NCBI GenBank assembly: GCA_946122785.1
Contig: CAMGYJ010000004.1
Coordinates: 13,104,150 to 13,168,149 of the forward strand
Length of the DNA stretch: 64,000 nt
Reading direction: 5' to 3'
Source: Linum tenue
Taxonomy: Eukaryota > Streptophyta > Magnoliopsida > Malpighiales > Linaceae
Shown: positions 34,609-46,033 of the stretch, piece after piece
Layout: every line of letters begins with the position of its first letter
Numbering within the stretch: the stretch's first letter is position 1
Position numbers and translations under genes: made by a program
The notes under the pieces: model-generated
Seen by the model: the letters and a program-made list of their open reading frames with translations, nothing else
Database searches by the model: none
What the model was told of the DNA's origin: nothing

Positions 34609-35298
34609 TGTTAGGAACGGAACAACAACAAGAACGAAGTTACCAAATCTGGAGCTGAGTCGCAGACTAGGTTGCTCTCTTTAAGACGTTCGCGACACTG
34701 CCCTTGATGCGCACGACAAACTATCAACCGGTCGTCTCCAGGATAAAACAGCTTCTCTCTATACTCGCGTTTTTGTGCAAAAACCCAAGTTCTCTAAACA
34801 CTCTCTATTGTGTTTATGCTTGTATTATGGTGTGTTTAGAGGGGTTGGGGAGGCGGCTATTTATAGGAGTCGAACCCCTAGGAATATATCCTCTTGCTTG
34901 CGGAATAAGTCGAATTAATTAAGAAAGATAATTACTTCCCTAATTAGAACCCGTCTGTAAGATAATTCCTGGAGGGATTATCCTTCGAATATTCCTTTTA
35001 ATCGATTATCCTTAGAATATTCCTTCGAATAACCGATTAATAATTAATTTTGTTAGGAATTTTCTCCAAAAAATATATAGTCTCAAGTGAACCAACCAAC
35101 CAACCGACAGACCGGCGTGCGCGTGTGTGGTGGTCCGTTAGGTCCTCCCTCTCCCACAAAAGTGGGTCACCCCAAGGGGCATGCCCTTAGGAGAGAGGCT
35201 CCTATCTTTATACACATTTCACCAAATAAAACTACAAATGTGGTAGTTTTTCCACTTGAGACTCTATAGCTTTCAGAGCTATTCATTCATTTCCAACA
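34609..35298 (-). repeat. 5' LTR of Copia-4
   Basis: Aligns over its full length with 29463-30172, 20 bp shorter, with scattered substitutions (for example ggaacaacaac against ggaataacaac). Confidence 0.88.
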
Positions 35299-35520
35299 CC
35301 TACTTTTACTGAAGAATCAATGATGCTTGCACCTTTTGGATGATAACTTGTTTGCTCTATTCATGTGTTTTGAAGATATGTTTTTGAACTTAACGATCAT
35401 CTCTTGACTTACAAGATATGGTTTTGCTCTATTCACGAAAACGGATTTCATGCAACACAGAACCTTATATACATTCACGGCTGCTCAGGTAGCTGTAGCC
35501 TGTCTGTAAGTGTACTTCGA
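35299..35520 (+). pseudogene. Decayed copy of the last exon of the unknown gene at 28086-29055
   Basis: The stretch from about 35345 (aacttgtttgctctattcat) lines up with 28853 onward (aacttgtctgttctattcct), and about 35459-35480 (LYTFT in one frame) matches the end of that gene. Indels and stops prevent translation. Copia-4 therefore sits between two relatives of the same gene, or a local duplication was split. Confidence 0.5.
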
Positions 35521-36120
35521 AATTTTGAGAAGCATTGAGATAAGACAAAATAATTCTTATTTGTTTTTTTTATAGTTGAGGAAAAATCATTTTAATTTTT
35601 ATAGTAAAATATTTTCTTAATCAAGAATGATACATATAAATGGTAAAAAAGATTTAACACAAATGAGAAAGGGAGGAAGGATTATATATATTAGCCACTT
35701 GTGGCCAAGGACTGCTTACAAAATATTTATAAATCCTCCTCCTCCTCACAATAATATATACAGGTTCCGTGTGAGAACATGCAGAATTGTAAAATTCAGC
35801 TTTCTGCTCAACTCACGGAAGGGTTCCATGGTCTTTTTCACCAGTCATGTATTTGCCCTGCAATCTGCTTTCCACGCTTCAGCTAATCAGCTCCCTTCCT
35901 CTTCTATGTGGGTTCAAAAAGTTTAATTCACATGGGCTTGACCTCAATTTGTTATTGGGCCCGCTTTCCATTCATGCTTAACAAAAAGGAAATCCACATA
36001 TAATATCATAACTGTTTTTAAAGCAAATTTCAAGCCCATAATCTAATTTCCAGAACGCGAGGGTTTATCATGTTGGTTTCCTGTCTCGAAAACTATTAGT
36101 TTTAGTTTCAGTTACATATA
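35521..36120. other. Intergenic, no feature seen
   Basis: AT-rich sequence without a convincing reading frame, repeat boundary or RNA gene. Confidence 0.5.
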
Positions 36121-36129
36121 ATAAATTTA

Positions 36130-36471
36130 GGATAATGTCTATTTTTTATCCAACCCTTTTTCAGGTTCTTTTATATTATCCAAACCTATCGAAATATTGA
36201 GAATTAGCCAAATGTTAACTTTCAGTTAGTAATTTTATTAGTACTATTGACTTGGCAACATGATACTCACTTGGAAGAAATACATGAAGGTCAACATTTC
36301 AAATTTTTAGTATTTTAACAAAGAAAAGAGTTACAAAATTATTAACGAAAATGTAAAAATGACTAATATTTTTATGCGTTATGAAAGATTTGGCTAATTA
36401 ATATAATTTTAATAGGTTTGGATAATATAAAAGAATTTGAAAATAGTTTGGATAAAAAGTAGACATTACCC
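36130..36471. mobile_element. Mutator-type MITE with 9-bp TSD
   Basis: Imperfect terminal inverted repeats of about 75 bp (GGATAATGTCTA at the left, GGGTAATGTCTA read inward from the right) flank a short AT-rich core. The 9-mer ataaattta stands at 36121-36129 and 36472-36480. Long TIRs with a 9-bp TSD point to a Mutator-derived element without coding capacity. Confidence 0.88.
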
Positions 36472-36480
36472 ATAAATTTA

Positions 36481-37939
36481 GGCTTAATACCACTGCAATA
36501 CCCAAACTATCGAAAAAATGTCACTTATATCCTATTTTATTCAATATTCCATTTCTATCCCGTCATATGATACTTTGTGCCATTTGTATCCTGGCCATTT
36601 TGTTGACCGTTAAAAATAATGGTTGACCAAACGGCAGTCAAACCAATATTAACTTTTGCTGACGTGGTAGAAAACGTGACATCCACGTAGATGCCACGTC
36701 AGTAACATTTTCTTAATTCATAATCAAATTAAAATACAAAAATCATTAAAATTACAAAAATATAATCCCCATTGTCGCCTTCAACCCCCTCCCCGCCTCG
36801 CTCTGCTTCACCCTTCACCGGAGATAGAGCTCTTTGTCGCCTTCAAATCCCTACCCGGAGATAGAGCATGATAACAACGATCTCTCCACCTTTGTCTTCC
36901 CCGGCGGCAACCTGCTCTCCAGAGCGACCTCGACATGGCTTCCTCAACTCTCTCCAGTTTTCTCCACAACCTCGATTTGCAGCTCAGATCCGGCGTCCTC
37001 CACCAGTCGAACACCATCGTTTTATCCCATCCGGGGGTTGAATTGGAGAAGGAAGAGCTCGCGTACTTTTTGAGAGATCTATTCACCATATTGCAAATCG
37101 GCGGGCTGTAATTCAAGAAGAAGGCGCTCGAATCTCTTTTTCTCAACGACGATGAGAAGTCGGGAGTCCAAGTGTCAATCCTAGCATCGTCTGCAAACGA
37201 CTAATAGAGGAAGATTATGTGTCGAGGAAGGTGGATTGGGCCAGCCGACGAGAGTTCCTGATTAGGCTATCTTTTCCCAAATTGTGCCTCAGATTTCGTC
37301 GGTTTGGGGACGGGGAGCTTTGCAAGAAATCTAGATAAGCTTACTTGATTTCCTTACTTCGACAATGACTTTCTATTTCTCTTCTGTTCTCCCTGATTTC
37401 CTCTGAGTCTCGCAAGATCGGAAAACCCAGATTTGTCATGTTCATCCACCACCGGTCTATCAACCATATGAGTTCCAACCACAACATATCCTCCACCACT
37501 TTATTAATCATTCTGTACAACCCACAAAAAACAAGCTTCGCACAATAGCGAAGAAGAAGAAGAAGGATTAGAATAATGAATGGATTTGAGAGCAACGTCG
37601 GCGAGTTTAGAATAATTGGAAGATGAGGGTTCCATGGAGGTGAAGGGGCGGCAATGTCGGAAGGGTTTTTTATTTCTATTTTATTTTGGATTGTGGAAAT
37701 ATTTTTAGTGTTTTATTCTCTTTTTTATATTTTTATTTATTTTTGTGAAATAAATAAATAAAAACTAAAATTGAAAATTACATGTCAAATGCCACGTCAA
37801 TGCTGACTAGATTTTCTATTAAGTACTAACGGTCAACACTAACGAAAAAAATAGTTCGGGATAGAAATGGAATATTGAATAAAATAGGACACAATTGACA
37901 TTTTCTTCGATAGTTTGGGTGTTATAGTGGTATTAGCCC
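36481..37939. mobile_element. Pack-MULE-like element carrying host-gene sequence
   Basis: Inverted repeats of about 80 bp (left GGCTTAATACCACT, right inward GGGCTAATACCACT, then shared ACCCAAACTATCGA and TTCAATATTCCATTTC) enclose about 1.3 kb. The 9-bp target ataaattta stands at 36472-36480 and 37940-37948. The interior from about 36770 to 37600 is GC-richer than the flanks and includes a protein-like stretch resembling a plant ARM-repeat protein. No transposase is present. This is the expected form of a Mutator element that has captured gene fragments. Confidence 0.82.
36930..37204 (+). pseudogene. Captured gene fragment, ARM-repeat protein-like
   Basis: The plus-strand frame MASSTLSSFLHNLDLQLRSG through EKEELAYFLRDLFTILQIGG, a TAA, then FKKKALESLFLNDDEKSG resembles the N-terminal part of plant armadillo-repeat proteins (pattern: FLRDLFTxLQIGGxEFKKKALESLxxLxxDDEK). 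The TAA falls where that pattern has Glu, a one-base change from GAA. The family assignment is from memory of the pattern and needs a search. It lies wholly within the Pack-MULE-like element. Confidence 0.5.
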
Positions 37940-38239
37940 ATAAATTTATGAAGTTTTAACCTTTAGTAGAATTGTTGGATAAGACTTATCAATTAATATT
38001 TTGGAATATTTTATTTTACTAATATACCTATTAAATATTCATGAATGTAAACAACTTAGACTTTGGAAATAATCATTGCCATGTGTATCTAGGGACGAAC
38101 TAAATAATACTATCAATTCCAAAATGTGAAGGGTTATTCTTGGGCATGATAGATAACAGTTAAATATCTTATTGATTTTGTTGTGTGTTATAAGTTAGGA
38201 GTAAGAAGAAACAAAAGATTTTTTTTGTTGAAATAAAAA

Positions 38240-38303
38240 AAAAATTAGAACCACCTCCTTCGGTGAGAGTCAAAGATCGAACCCGACCACCAATCCCCGA
38301 CAA
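38240..38303 (-). repeat. SINE-like or tRNA-like fragment left of the gap
   Basis: Read on the minus strand: GGTGGTCGGGTTCGATCTTTGACTC-like sequence, with a B-box match (GGTTCGATC) as in tRNA-derived SINEs and an A-rich/T-rich side at the outer end (poly-A at 38236-38246 on the plus strand). It is cut by the assembly gap, so its head is unseen. Confidence 0.4.
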
Positions 38304-38403
38304 NNNNNNNNNNNNNNNNNNNNNNNNNNNNNNNNNNNNNNNNNNNNNNNNNNNNNNNNNNNNNNNNNNNNNNNNNNNNNNNNNNNNNNNNNNNNNNNNN
38401 NNN
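38304..38403. other. Assembly gap (100 N)
   Basis: One hundred unknown bases, a common placeholder length, so the true size is unknown. The gap lies between two SINE-like sequences in opposite orientation. Confidence 1.
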
Positions 38404-38605
38404 CTTAGTGTGATTGGTTATGATCCTTGCTTGCCTTTAAAGAGACCAAGGTTCAAATCTCAGTGCATGCCTTTTTTATGAATAAATAAATAAGGAAATA
38501 AGCAATTGTGAAGACCAAAATGTCCTTCCTATAATCACTCTCATTGCAGGAAATTTGAAATGAAGCAACAGTTTTCATCATTCGGCTTTTATTTATTATC
38601 TAGAT
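38404..38605 (+). repeat. 202-bp repeat copy A, SINE-like head
   Basis: Matches 44893-45094 with six substitutions and no gaps. The first 60 bases look tRNA-derived, with an A-box-like tagtgtgattggt and a B-box-like GGTTCAAATC 30 bases later. The unit may extend leftward into the gap. No clear TSD. Confidence 0.6.
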
Positions 38606-38933
38606 TAACATAAAATTAAATTTGATATTGTACGTTGATGAATATAGATGCTAAGTGATTGGATATTCAATTTTTAGTAACGTAATTTATATTATTTTTC
38701 GTTGGATGAATAGATTATGTTACTAATGCAACAAAAAAATAAGCTTCCGTACATAGTACAATATTAAATTAAATAGGGTTCACATACAGAGAGTCCAGGA
38801 GATTGGTGTCTTCGATTGAAAAATGGGCACGAGATTACTTTTTTCTTCGGCCCACCTATCTTACCTTATGAGATTTTTTTTTATTATTGATTGAATAATT
38901 TAGAGAATTTTCATTTACAACTTAAAAAATAAC

Positions 38934-39220
38934 GTGTACTTCAACAACAAAAAAATAATGTCATTACCATCATTATACAGATTCATGATCAACCTTCGAG
39001 TTGCGGACAAAACAGGAAAGGCTGACTTGGTTGTTATCGATAGAGTGGGAGCTCGATGTTTTGGAATGTCGGCTGAAAGGCTATCCAAGACAATGATAGA
39101 ATTAGAGGACCGCCACCTGCTCATCTCCTACAAATTGAGGGAATTACATTGAAGTTCGACAACAAGCTCACGGATTACAACATCACTAATCCAACAAGTG
39201 AGTACACAATTATCTAAATA
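38934..39220 (+). pseudogene. Fragment resembling a replication protein A OB-fold
   Basis: The plus-strand frame YRFMINLRVADKTGKADLVV and on (IDRVGARCFGMSAERL) has the spacing of plant RPA70-type C-terminal OB-folds (LxVxDxTGxAxxVLFDRxAxxLxGxSAxxL). It continues in another frame after 39150. RPA-like genes are abundant in plant Helitrons and as dispersed copies. No start, introns or full domain can be defined. Confidence 0.4.
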
Positions 39221-39501
39221 GGGAAGAATTATGAAGAGCAGACCATCAACGATATTCATGACTTGATCAATGTAAATTCTATTAGAATTAAATTAGCAAT
39301 ATCAATTACAAATTTGTGCTCTTCTTTATTGGATTTGGCTTTTTATACCATGCACATGTCATACTTTTTATGTTATTTAATATAATTGGTCACTTGCAAC
39401 TTCCGGATGAAGGGAGCTGATGTTTTAATTAACAAATTGAGTTGGATGGATTATATTCAAATAAATCAACCTCCAATTAAAAGGTGGAGAACACAATTTT
39501 A

Positions 39502-39555
39502 TTTCTTTCACTGTCTGCTTGGAAATATTTCTTTCACTGTCTGTTTGGAAATATC
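39502..39555. repeat. Short tandem duplication, about 27 bp, two copies
   Basis: ttctttcactgtctgcttgg and ttctttcactgtctgtttgg follow each other, each ending in aaatat. One substitution separates them. Confidence 0.7.
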
Positions 39556-40348
39556 CGGGATTTAGTATTTCTAATATTGGTATTAAGTGGGAAACTTTGC
39601 TTCCTTTTGCACTAACTTGAAATTAATTGTATCATGCTACAAATTTATCTACAACATATATTTATCACTTATGCTTTGATAAAAACACCCCATACATTGT
39701 ACTTTTGAAGGTAAATGTTCTAAATTCATAATGGTAATGCATGAGAACAAGGATGACACAACTAATGGTGGAGGAAATGGATCCAGTGGTAGAGATGATG
39801 ATGATTGATGGTGAGAAGAATAATGACATTGTTTATGAGGAAGATATAAAGACTGATGATGGGGAGAGAGAACAAATTCAGAATATTGTTCGTTAACTTG
39901 GTCGAGGTAAATTCTACTTCAACGAAACAGATGATTTGTATTTGCAAAAACACTTTACCATCAAAATTTTGTGCTCAATGAAATGCAGGAAAATCAGGAA
40001 GCGATAACTGAAATGCAAAAGAAGAAGGAAGAGTTAAATGATATTGAAGATATATATGTAGCTAATAGAAATGCATACATCATTAATGGTGACGATGAGA
40101 TTGTTGCTCATGCCGAAGGAAATGCAAACAAGCCAAAAAGAAAACATGCAACAGTCTGACAACGTGGAGTAATTAGAAAGGTCATTCTAATTGGTATTTA
40201 AGAGTCGGTTCCCTTGCATGAGATTTTTCTTTCATATCCTAAAAGGATTTAGTCAATTAGTCATTAAAATGTCGGCAAACAATATAATGTTGATCCTTTT
40301 GAATTATTGAACTATTTTAATAATTTGCATTCTCTTATTATCCCAATC
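39556..40348. other. Intergenic with one short acidic/lysine-rich frame
   Basis: The frame at about 39971-40159 (LNEMQENQEAITEMQKKKEE and on) could be a coiled-coil remnant of a nearby mobile-element protein, but it has no neighbours in frame and I do not call it a gene. Confidence 0.3.
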
Positions 40349-40406
40349 GATTTGAACATATTTGAAGAACTTGGATTGATTTGAACATATTTGAAGAACT
40401 TGGATT
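40349..40406. repeat. Short tandem duplication, about 29 bp, two copies
   Basis: gatttgaacatatttgaaga and the following cttgg are repeated in direct order without a difference. Confidence 0.75.
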
Positions 40407-43371
40407 TACTAATGTGTTATTGGAATATAAATTGCTATTGTTATTTACGTGATTGAAAAACCGAATCCGGCCGATTGGCCGGGCCCGTAACTAGTGTTCA
40501 TCTTAGCGGCAAGCCAAGTAGTAGCAGAGCTCGAACCCCAATCCCATTCACATGAAAAGGTTAACTAAATTGCTCCAAGATCTCCATTGGCAGGGAAGAC
40601 GTTGCTACAAAAGAACCTCACTTCCCCTTGATGTCCGTACAAAACAAAGTAGCCATTACAGCGTACAAACAAGAACTAGCTTATTACCCGGCCCGTTGGC
40701 CGGATTACTGTATGTTACCTACTTGTGGAATGGGAGAGAAAGCAAGTGAGAGTGAAGGGATTGGGATTCCACTTGATTAGGACCGACCCACTAATCCAAT
40801 TCTTCCCGACCCGCCCCAACCTACAGGGTCAGAAAGAGTCAATAAGAAAATACGAACGGGGAGGATTAGTCATATATCTTGACTCTTCAGAAGTGGGTCA
40901 AACAGGATCAAGGTTGGGTGAGGGCAATTTTTAGCGCTAAGCAGAGTTCTGGGTTGAATACCTTTACTTAGGCCTAGAAATTGGTGCTGATGCAGACTGC
41001 AGTTTTTATTATACCATCATCAATCATCATTGAATTAGTCCTGGGCATCCCTCCCCGTTGTCGGTCTGAATTCTAATGATGGCTTCATTCCTTGCACCAG
41101 CCATATCAGCGAGTTGCCATCTCGAGCATGATTTGCCTATGTACAAATAATACAATTAGAGTATGAAAATGAATTCAATGAAAAGGAAAAGAGAATTCTA
41201 TCACATGCCAATAAATACACACATAATAGTTGAAGCTAAGTGAAAGTCATTACTCGCACATCAATTCTCAAAAATTACAGACTAAACATTGGCTAGAATG
41301 GCACTGAAACTACCAAGAATCATGGACGAAACAACTTGTCAAATTAAATAATCCTTATACTGAAACTACCTTCTAACTTGAAATAAGACATTATCACAGT
41401 TCATAGCTCTCTTCTCACTATGAATTGGTTGCAGCTCGTCCTTATCACTGCCTCTCAAGCTCAATTCAAACAGAATAGAGACCGTTATGTAAGATAACCA
41501 TATTCTTACTGATCATAATTCCTTTCTTCACTCCATTTTTGTCGGAGAAAAGAGTTATCCCCCTCTCCTGCATTTCCCTTTCCCCCTCTCTTCTCCCTCT
41601 TCTTCACAAACCGATCCCTAAACCAGCAACAACAACACAAAAATAGCCTTCGCCTCTCCCGTGTCCATCTATTGAACGCGTTGGTGGCAAGAGAGGACTG
41701 CAGAAGCAAAATTTTCTAAAATCAAACTAAATTTTTTGAAGCAGACTCAACCACGAAAAAAGAGTAAAGCAACAATGCAGTAGAACCCTAAATTTAACTA
41801 CAATCAAGCACATATCAGCAAGATTTTCGATTTGTCTGAGAGTTAACTACACGGAGAGAACAATTGATGCATAATTGAAATGCTCCAAGCAAGTTGAAGG
41901 CAAACCATAACTTTAGAATTTGGTCATTATAATAACTTTCAAGTATTGATGCTTCTAAGAACTATCATGTCCAACCCCCACTTATACAACTACGTAGCCA
42001 TAGTAATTAGTTGTATAATGAGAAATATTACAAAGAAAACTACATAAACAACCAATGTAAGTAAATATTAAAACTAACAACTGATAAAACTTAAAATCTC
42101 TCTATTGGTATAAATGTATCTATTAGTAACTACTATGCAATCGAGTATATATGATTTTTAGGCACTGAATAAGAAAAGTATAGATGGCTCACAAATGAAG
42201 ACGTAGCAACTGAAGGTAGCACACAAAAACCAAAAATAGAAAAAGAGATAAGAAAAAAGGCGAGAAAAAGTCAAACAAAGAAAAAGCCCACATAGGAATA
42301 CCATGCTAGCTTTAGGGACTCTCTGCCACAACAAACAACCTTCTTAAAAATCTAACACCCTGAGACATCAAACAAACCTCCCACGACACTAATGTATGGC
42401 ATTCCTATTGTCCAATAGGTTTGCCCAATTTAGACTTCTAAATAAATGGACTTTTCACCATTAAACCAAAACTCACAATCATTAACAGTTAATGCAAAGA
42501 CATACATTTCTGAGGCCAATCACAGCATTTAAGCATAATTTTTAGTTGAAAAGAACAACTAAGTATTTAGCTAAATGATATAGTAGAATGGACACAATCT
42601 GCTACCTACTAATGATATAAACGTGTACCGGTACCATCGTTGTATCCTGACTTGCCATTTGCAACGGGCACTTTGAAAGACAGCTGCATTTTAGAGAATA
42701 AACACCCATAAGGGCGTTACGAAACCAAGCTTAATCCAAAATCTTCATATTCCACTTCGAAGACTCCATTTTCAAAAATAAGAGAGTTTAACATGTCAAA
42801 TCACTCATTTGAAAAATCTCAAACAACTATTAATCAATGCAATATAAAGGCACGTTCCAAATTATGTACTTGTAGGAATAATCCCAAATAATTATCAATT
42901 AATGCCCCAACTACCTAATGTGCAGAATAGCCCTGGAGCTGTGCTGTTGTTTGTGTTGGTCTACCTTCAAACATAACATAGTTGCATCACGAACCAAAGC
43001 AATTAAGAAAAAATCTTCATATTCCAAGTAGAATGACTCAATTCAATTTGGCCAACGCTTTATACATATTGTTTACCCCTGGACCTGTTGCACTTGCGCC
43101 TTCAGATCTTCGTGAACACAATACAATTGCGGAGAGGAGGCTGTCAACGGAATTAAAATTGTTAATTAAGTGAATCACCATACAACTAAACAAACGCGCT
43201 CTTCTTGATTAGCTATCAAAATAGTGGGGGTCGCTACAATCCATCGGTTGCTCCCTCTGCGCCTAAGTTGTAGATATTAGGTTTCAGTGAGAACTTTGAG
43301 TACATGAGGAGATATTTTGTAGTGGAGGAGATGACCCGGCGAGTAGAATAGGAAGATTTGGAGAGGCTGCG
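40407..43371. other. Intergenic, no feature seen
   Basis: Nearly 3 kb of mostly AT-rich sequence. Short frames near 40550-40930 and 41506-41709 show no family pattern, intron structure or transposon termini. Confidence 0.45.
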
Positions 43372-44165
43372 ATGGGTAAAATCAAAATCGTATAATCGAA
43401 TCGTAAAATCGTAGGATTTTAAGTACCATATAGAACATAGCATATAAGAATATTAATAAGGTAAATTATTAATATCACAAAGACACATAACATTTAAAAT
43501 GATAATTCAGAAGATTTTTTTTCCATAAGATAATTCTCAAGATTAATGTTCCAAAATTACTATTTTAATTGTTATTTAATGTGTAACTCAAAATAATTCA
43601 TGATGAAGAGATATAGTTTATGAGTTTGGCTCTTATTTTCATGTTATGTCTAGGTTGTTTAACTCAAAGTAATATTTCGACATCGTCTACTAAGTATGAT
43701 TTAAAACTAAAAATAATTGAACTCCAATAAAATAAGTAATGTTAGTGGGTTGGTACAAATATATTCATTAATAAATTAATTAGTTAATAATGATGTTAGT
43801 TCTTACATACTTCCAATATTAGGACAGGTGTTTTACCAATAAGTTAAATGGGGTGAAGGGAAAGAGATTAACCGAACCCTAATTTGGTTATTTTTATTAT
43901 TTTTGAATATTTTTCTAATAGAAAAATATCTGAGAAGATTCCATTGCCCTTTCCGCTGAAACAGTTATACTTATTTTAAATTGGCTCAAACCACCTATTT
44001 TGTTCTCTTACGATCAAATCCCGATTTCGATACTATTTTACGATTTTAACAATTTTAGTCCCGATTTTAAACGATTTTAAGGTCCACCGATTTTATAGTA
44101 AAATCAAGATCGGAATCCCTAAGTAAAATCCTAAAATCCTACGATTTTATGATCAAAATCCCGAA
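43372..44165. mobile_element. Probable transposon remnant with CGATTTTA inverted motifs
   Basis: Both edges carry the same 18-bp motif in opposite orientation (taaaatcgtaggatttta near 43403-43421; its reverse complement near 44134-44151), surrounded by many CGATTTTA/TAAAATCG copies. The middle has no coding sequence. Exact termini and TSD could not be fixed, so the class is open; hAT-type MITEs often show such subterminal motifs. Confidence 0.4.
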
Positions 44166-44892
44166 TTTGACTGCATTGGCTATGGGTGCACGATTAGTGG
44201 GCCAAATAACAGTTTGGGCCCGTTTAAATGAAAACATATTTTTACTTTCGTGCTCAACAGACCGACCGCACTGGCATCTTCTAAATTTACCCCTAAAAAA
44301 TTGCTCTGTATGCATCAAATTTGAAATGGAATCCCTCTTTTCTCATTTCACATTTATATGATGTGTAGATTGTGATGAGTGTAGATGTAGACCTGTCATT
44401 GTCCTACAAATTCATTAACACGCCAAAAAGTGGTGAAATGAGCCACCCTATTAAACACAATCTTGTATAATGATCATTGGATCCAATCATGCCAGATTAT
44501 GAAGAAGTTTAAAATGTAGCGGTTATCCCGACTAAAATATTAAAAAAACCAGTCTCATATAGTTTGCACAAAGATATAATTTCTCCATAGTAATTCTGAA
44601 AAATAATATTAATTTAAGAAGTCGATATTGCTTCTACATGTTTAATATTGTAATTCGATATGCAATATTCGAACCAGTGATATTTGGGCTGCAATTTTAG
44701 GGTTATTGTATATTTATAAAATAGATAGAAATTTAAATTAAGTATTAAACTACAACTAAAATAATCAAAGTATTAAAACACCAAATAAGTACTTACGGGA
44801 GATTCAGTGGCCAACTAATCGTTAAAAAAGTCATATGATTTTCATAATTTAGGTTCGTGTATGTTTGAATTTAAATAGATACAACAAATATA

Positions 44893-45094
44893 CTTAGTGT
44901 GATTGGTTATGATCCTTGCTTTCCTTTAAAGAGACCAAGGTTCAAATCCCAGTGCATGCCTTTTTTATGAATAAATAAATAAGAAAATAAGCAATTGTGA
45001 AGACCAAAATGCCCTTCCTATAATCACTCTCGTTGCAGGAAATTTGAAATGGAGCAACAGTTTTCATCATTCGGCTTTTATTTATTATCTAGAT
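44893..45094 (+). repeat. 202-bp repeat copy B, SINE-like head
   Basis: Same unit as 38404-38605 (196 of 202 identical), placed just downstream of the 3' end of the IDM1-like gene. Confidence 0.6.
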
Positions 45095-45179
45095 AGACTA
45101 GCTAGGGAAGGAGATTTACAAAAGCAACAGAGCCACAAGAGGAAAACCTTCCTAACTGTACATTCTAAACCAGTAAGCT

Positions 45180-45480
45180 AAAGATGACAAGCCATTCAGT
45201 TGCCGAAGACCAGCGCCTTCCTCCTTTTATAGTTCCTTATTAACTCCCCTCCTTCATGGGTTCCTGTGCTGAGAGTGGTTGCACCGTTGGATCCTTCGGT
45301 TGAACTTCCTCGCGCAGAATGCTTTGCCAGGTTCACAGACTGAAATGATGGGGCACAACAAAATTATCAGTATGTCAGGAATGAGACGCGTGTTCGGTAG
45401 GATACGAGAATGAAACAGGTACCTTGTCGTCTCGTGCACGAACATAACCACTACGAGTTGTTGTGATCTTCCCTGCAACA
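45180..45480 (-). other. Possible alternative 3' exons of the IDM1-like gene
   Basis: On the minus strand a splice-site-bounded piece (about 45479-45422, reading GKITTTRSGYVRARDDK) can join a second one (about 45339-45195, SVNLAKHSARGSSTEGSNGA and on) ending ...RRKALVFGN and a stop. Both borders are good GT-AG sites and the frames agree with each other, but they do not join in frame to exon 9 of the gene as I read it. They may be an alternative end, a UTR, or part of a short separate gene. Confidence 0.35.
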
Positions 45481-46033
45481 TTACTGGTGAAAGATCACAG
45501 CAGTCAAATACCACTAGGCAAAACCATCCAATGAAGTTTTGTAATAGATTACGGTAGACAGACGTTCCATCTCTAGATAATCATGGTCATGATTGAGATC
45601 CAAACCAACAAACAGTAAAGATGTAATGTACAACAAACAAATCAACCCAGATTTGTTTACTGTAAGAAGCTATTGATCATTTTACGTTAATGGAACTAGG
45701 ATGCATGCACACTTGGAACAGTTTCAGCCTGTATTTATCCCGGGACAGGTAAATATTCTTGGCTGGGAAAAGTAGTCCCATCACTGAATTCGCAACAGAT
45801 GGCATTGTGGTTAACCATCCCAAAAGAAAGAAATTCAGGATGTGATATCAATCACAAAAACCAAAGATATGTCTACAGCAATTTACTCTGGCTTCCCAGT
45901 AAACAGACAGCCCACAGTGGTATCTACAGCAAATGGTAACTTTCCAAAATAGCTTAACTATGAGGTACCTACCTGATCACCTTCTTTTTCAACAGCAACA
46001 ACAATCATCCAATTTATGAGCACAAGTAAGAGA

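Larger units (their letters stand above)
29463..35298 (-). mobile_element. Copia-4: older, decayed Copia retrotransposon
   Basis: LTRs of 710 and 690 bp (29463-30172 and 34609-35298) begin TGTTAGGAACGG and end CCAACA on the plus strand. They differ by many substitutions and short indels, so this copy is older than Copia-1 and Copia-3. The purine tract (minus strand CAAGTGGGGGAT) abuts the left LTR. The flanking 5-mers ccaac (29458-29462) and cctac (35299-35303) look like a TSD with one mismatch. The sequence after the 5' LTR (minus strand ATTTTAAGACGCTCGG) does not match the usual initiator tRNA-Met site. Confidence 0.9.

Noticed and set aside
38404..38470. A functional tRNA gene
   Set aside because: A-box and B-box matches are imperfect and no cloverleaf with acceptor pairing can be drawn; SINE-like origin fits better.
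45254..45514. 86-codon minus-strand frame
   Set aside because: It reads through splice sites and in another frame than the more plausible exon pair at 45180-45480.
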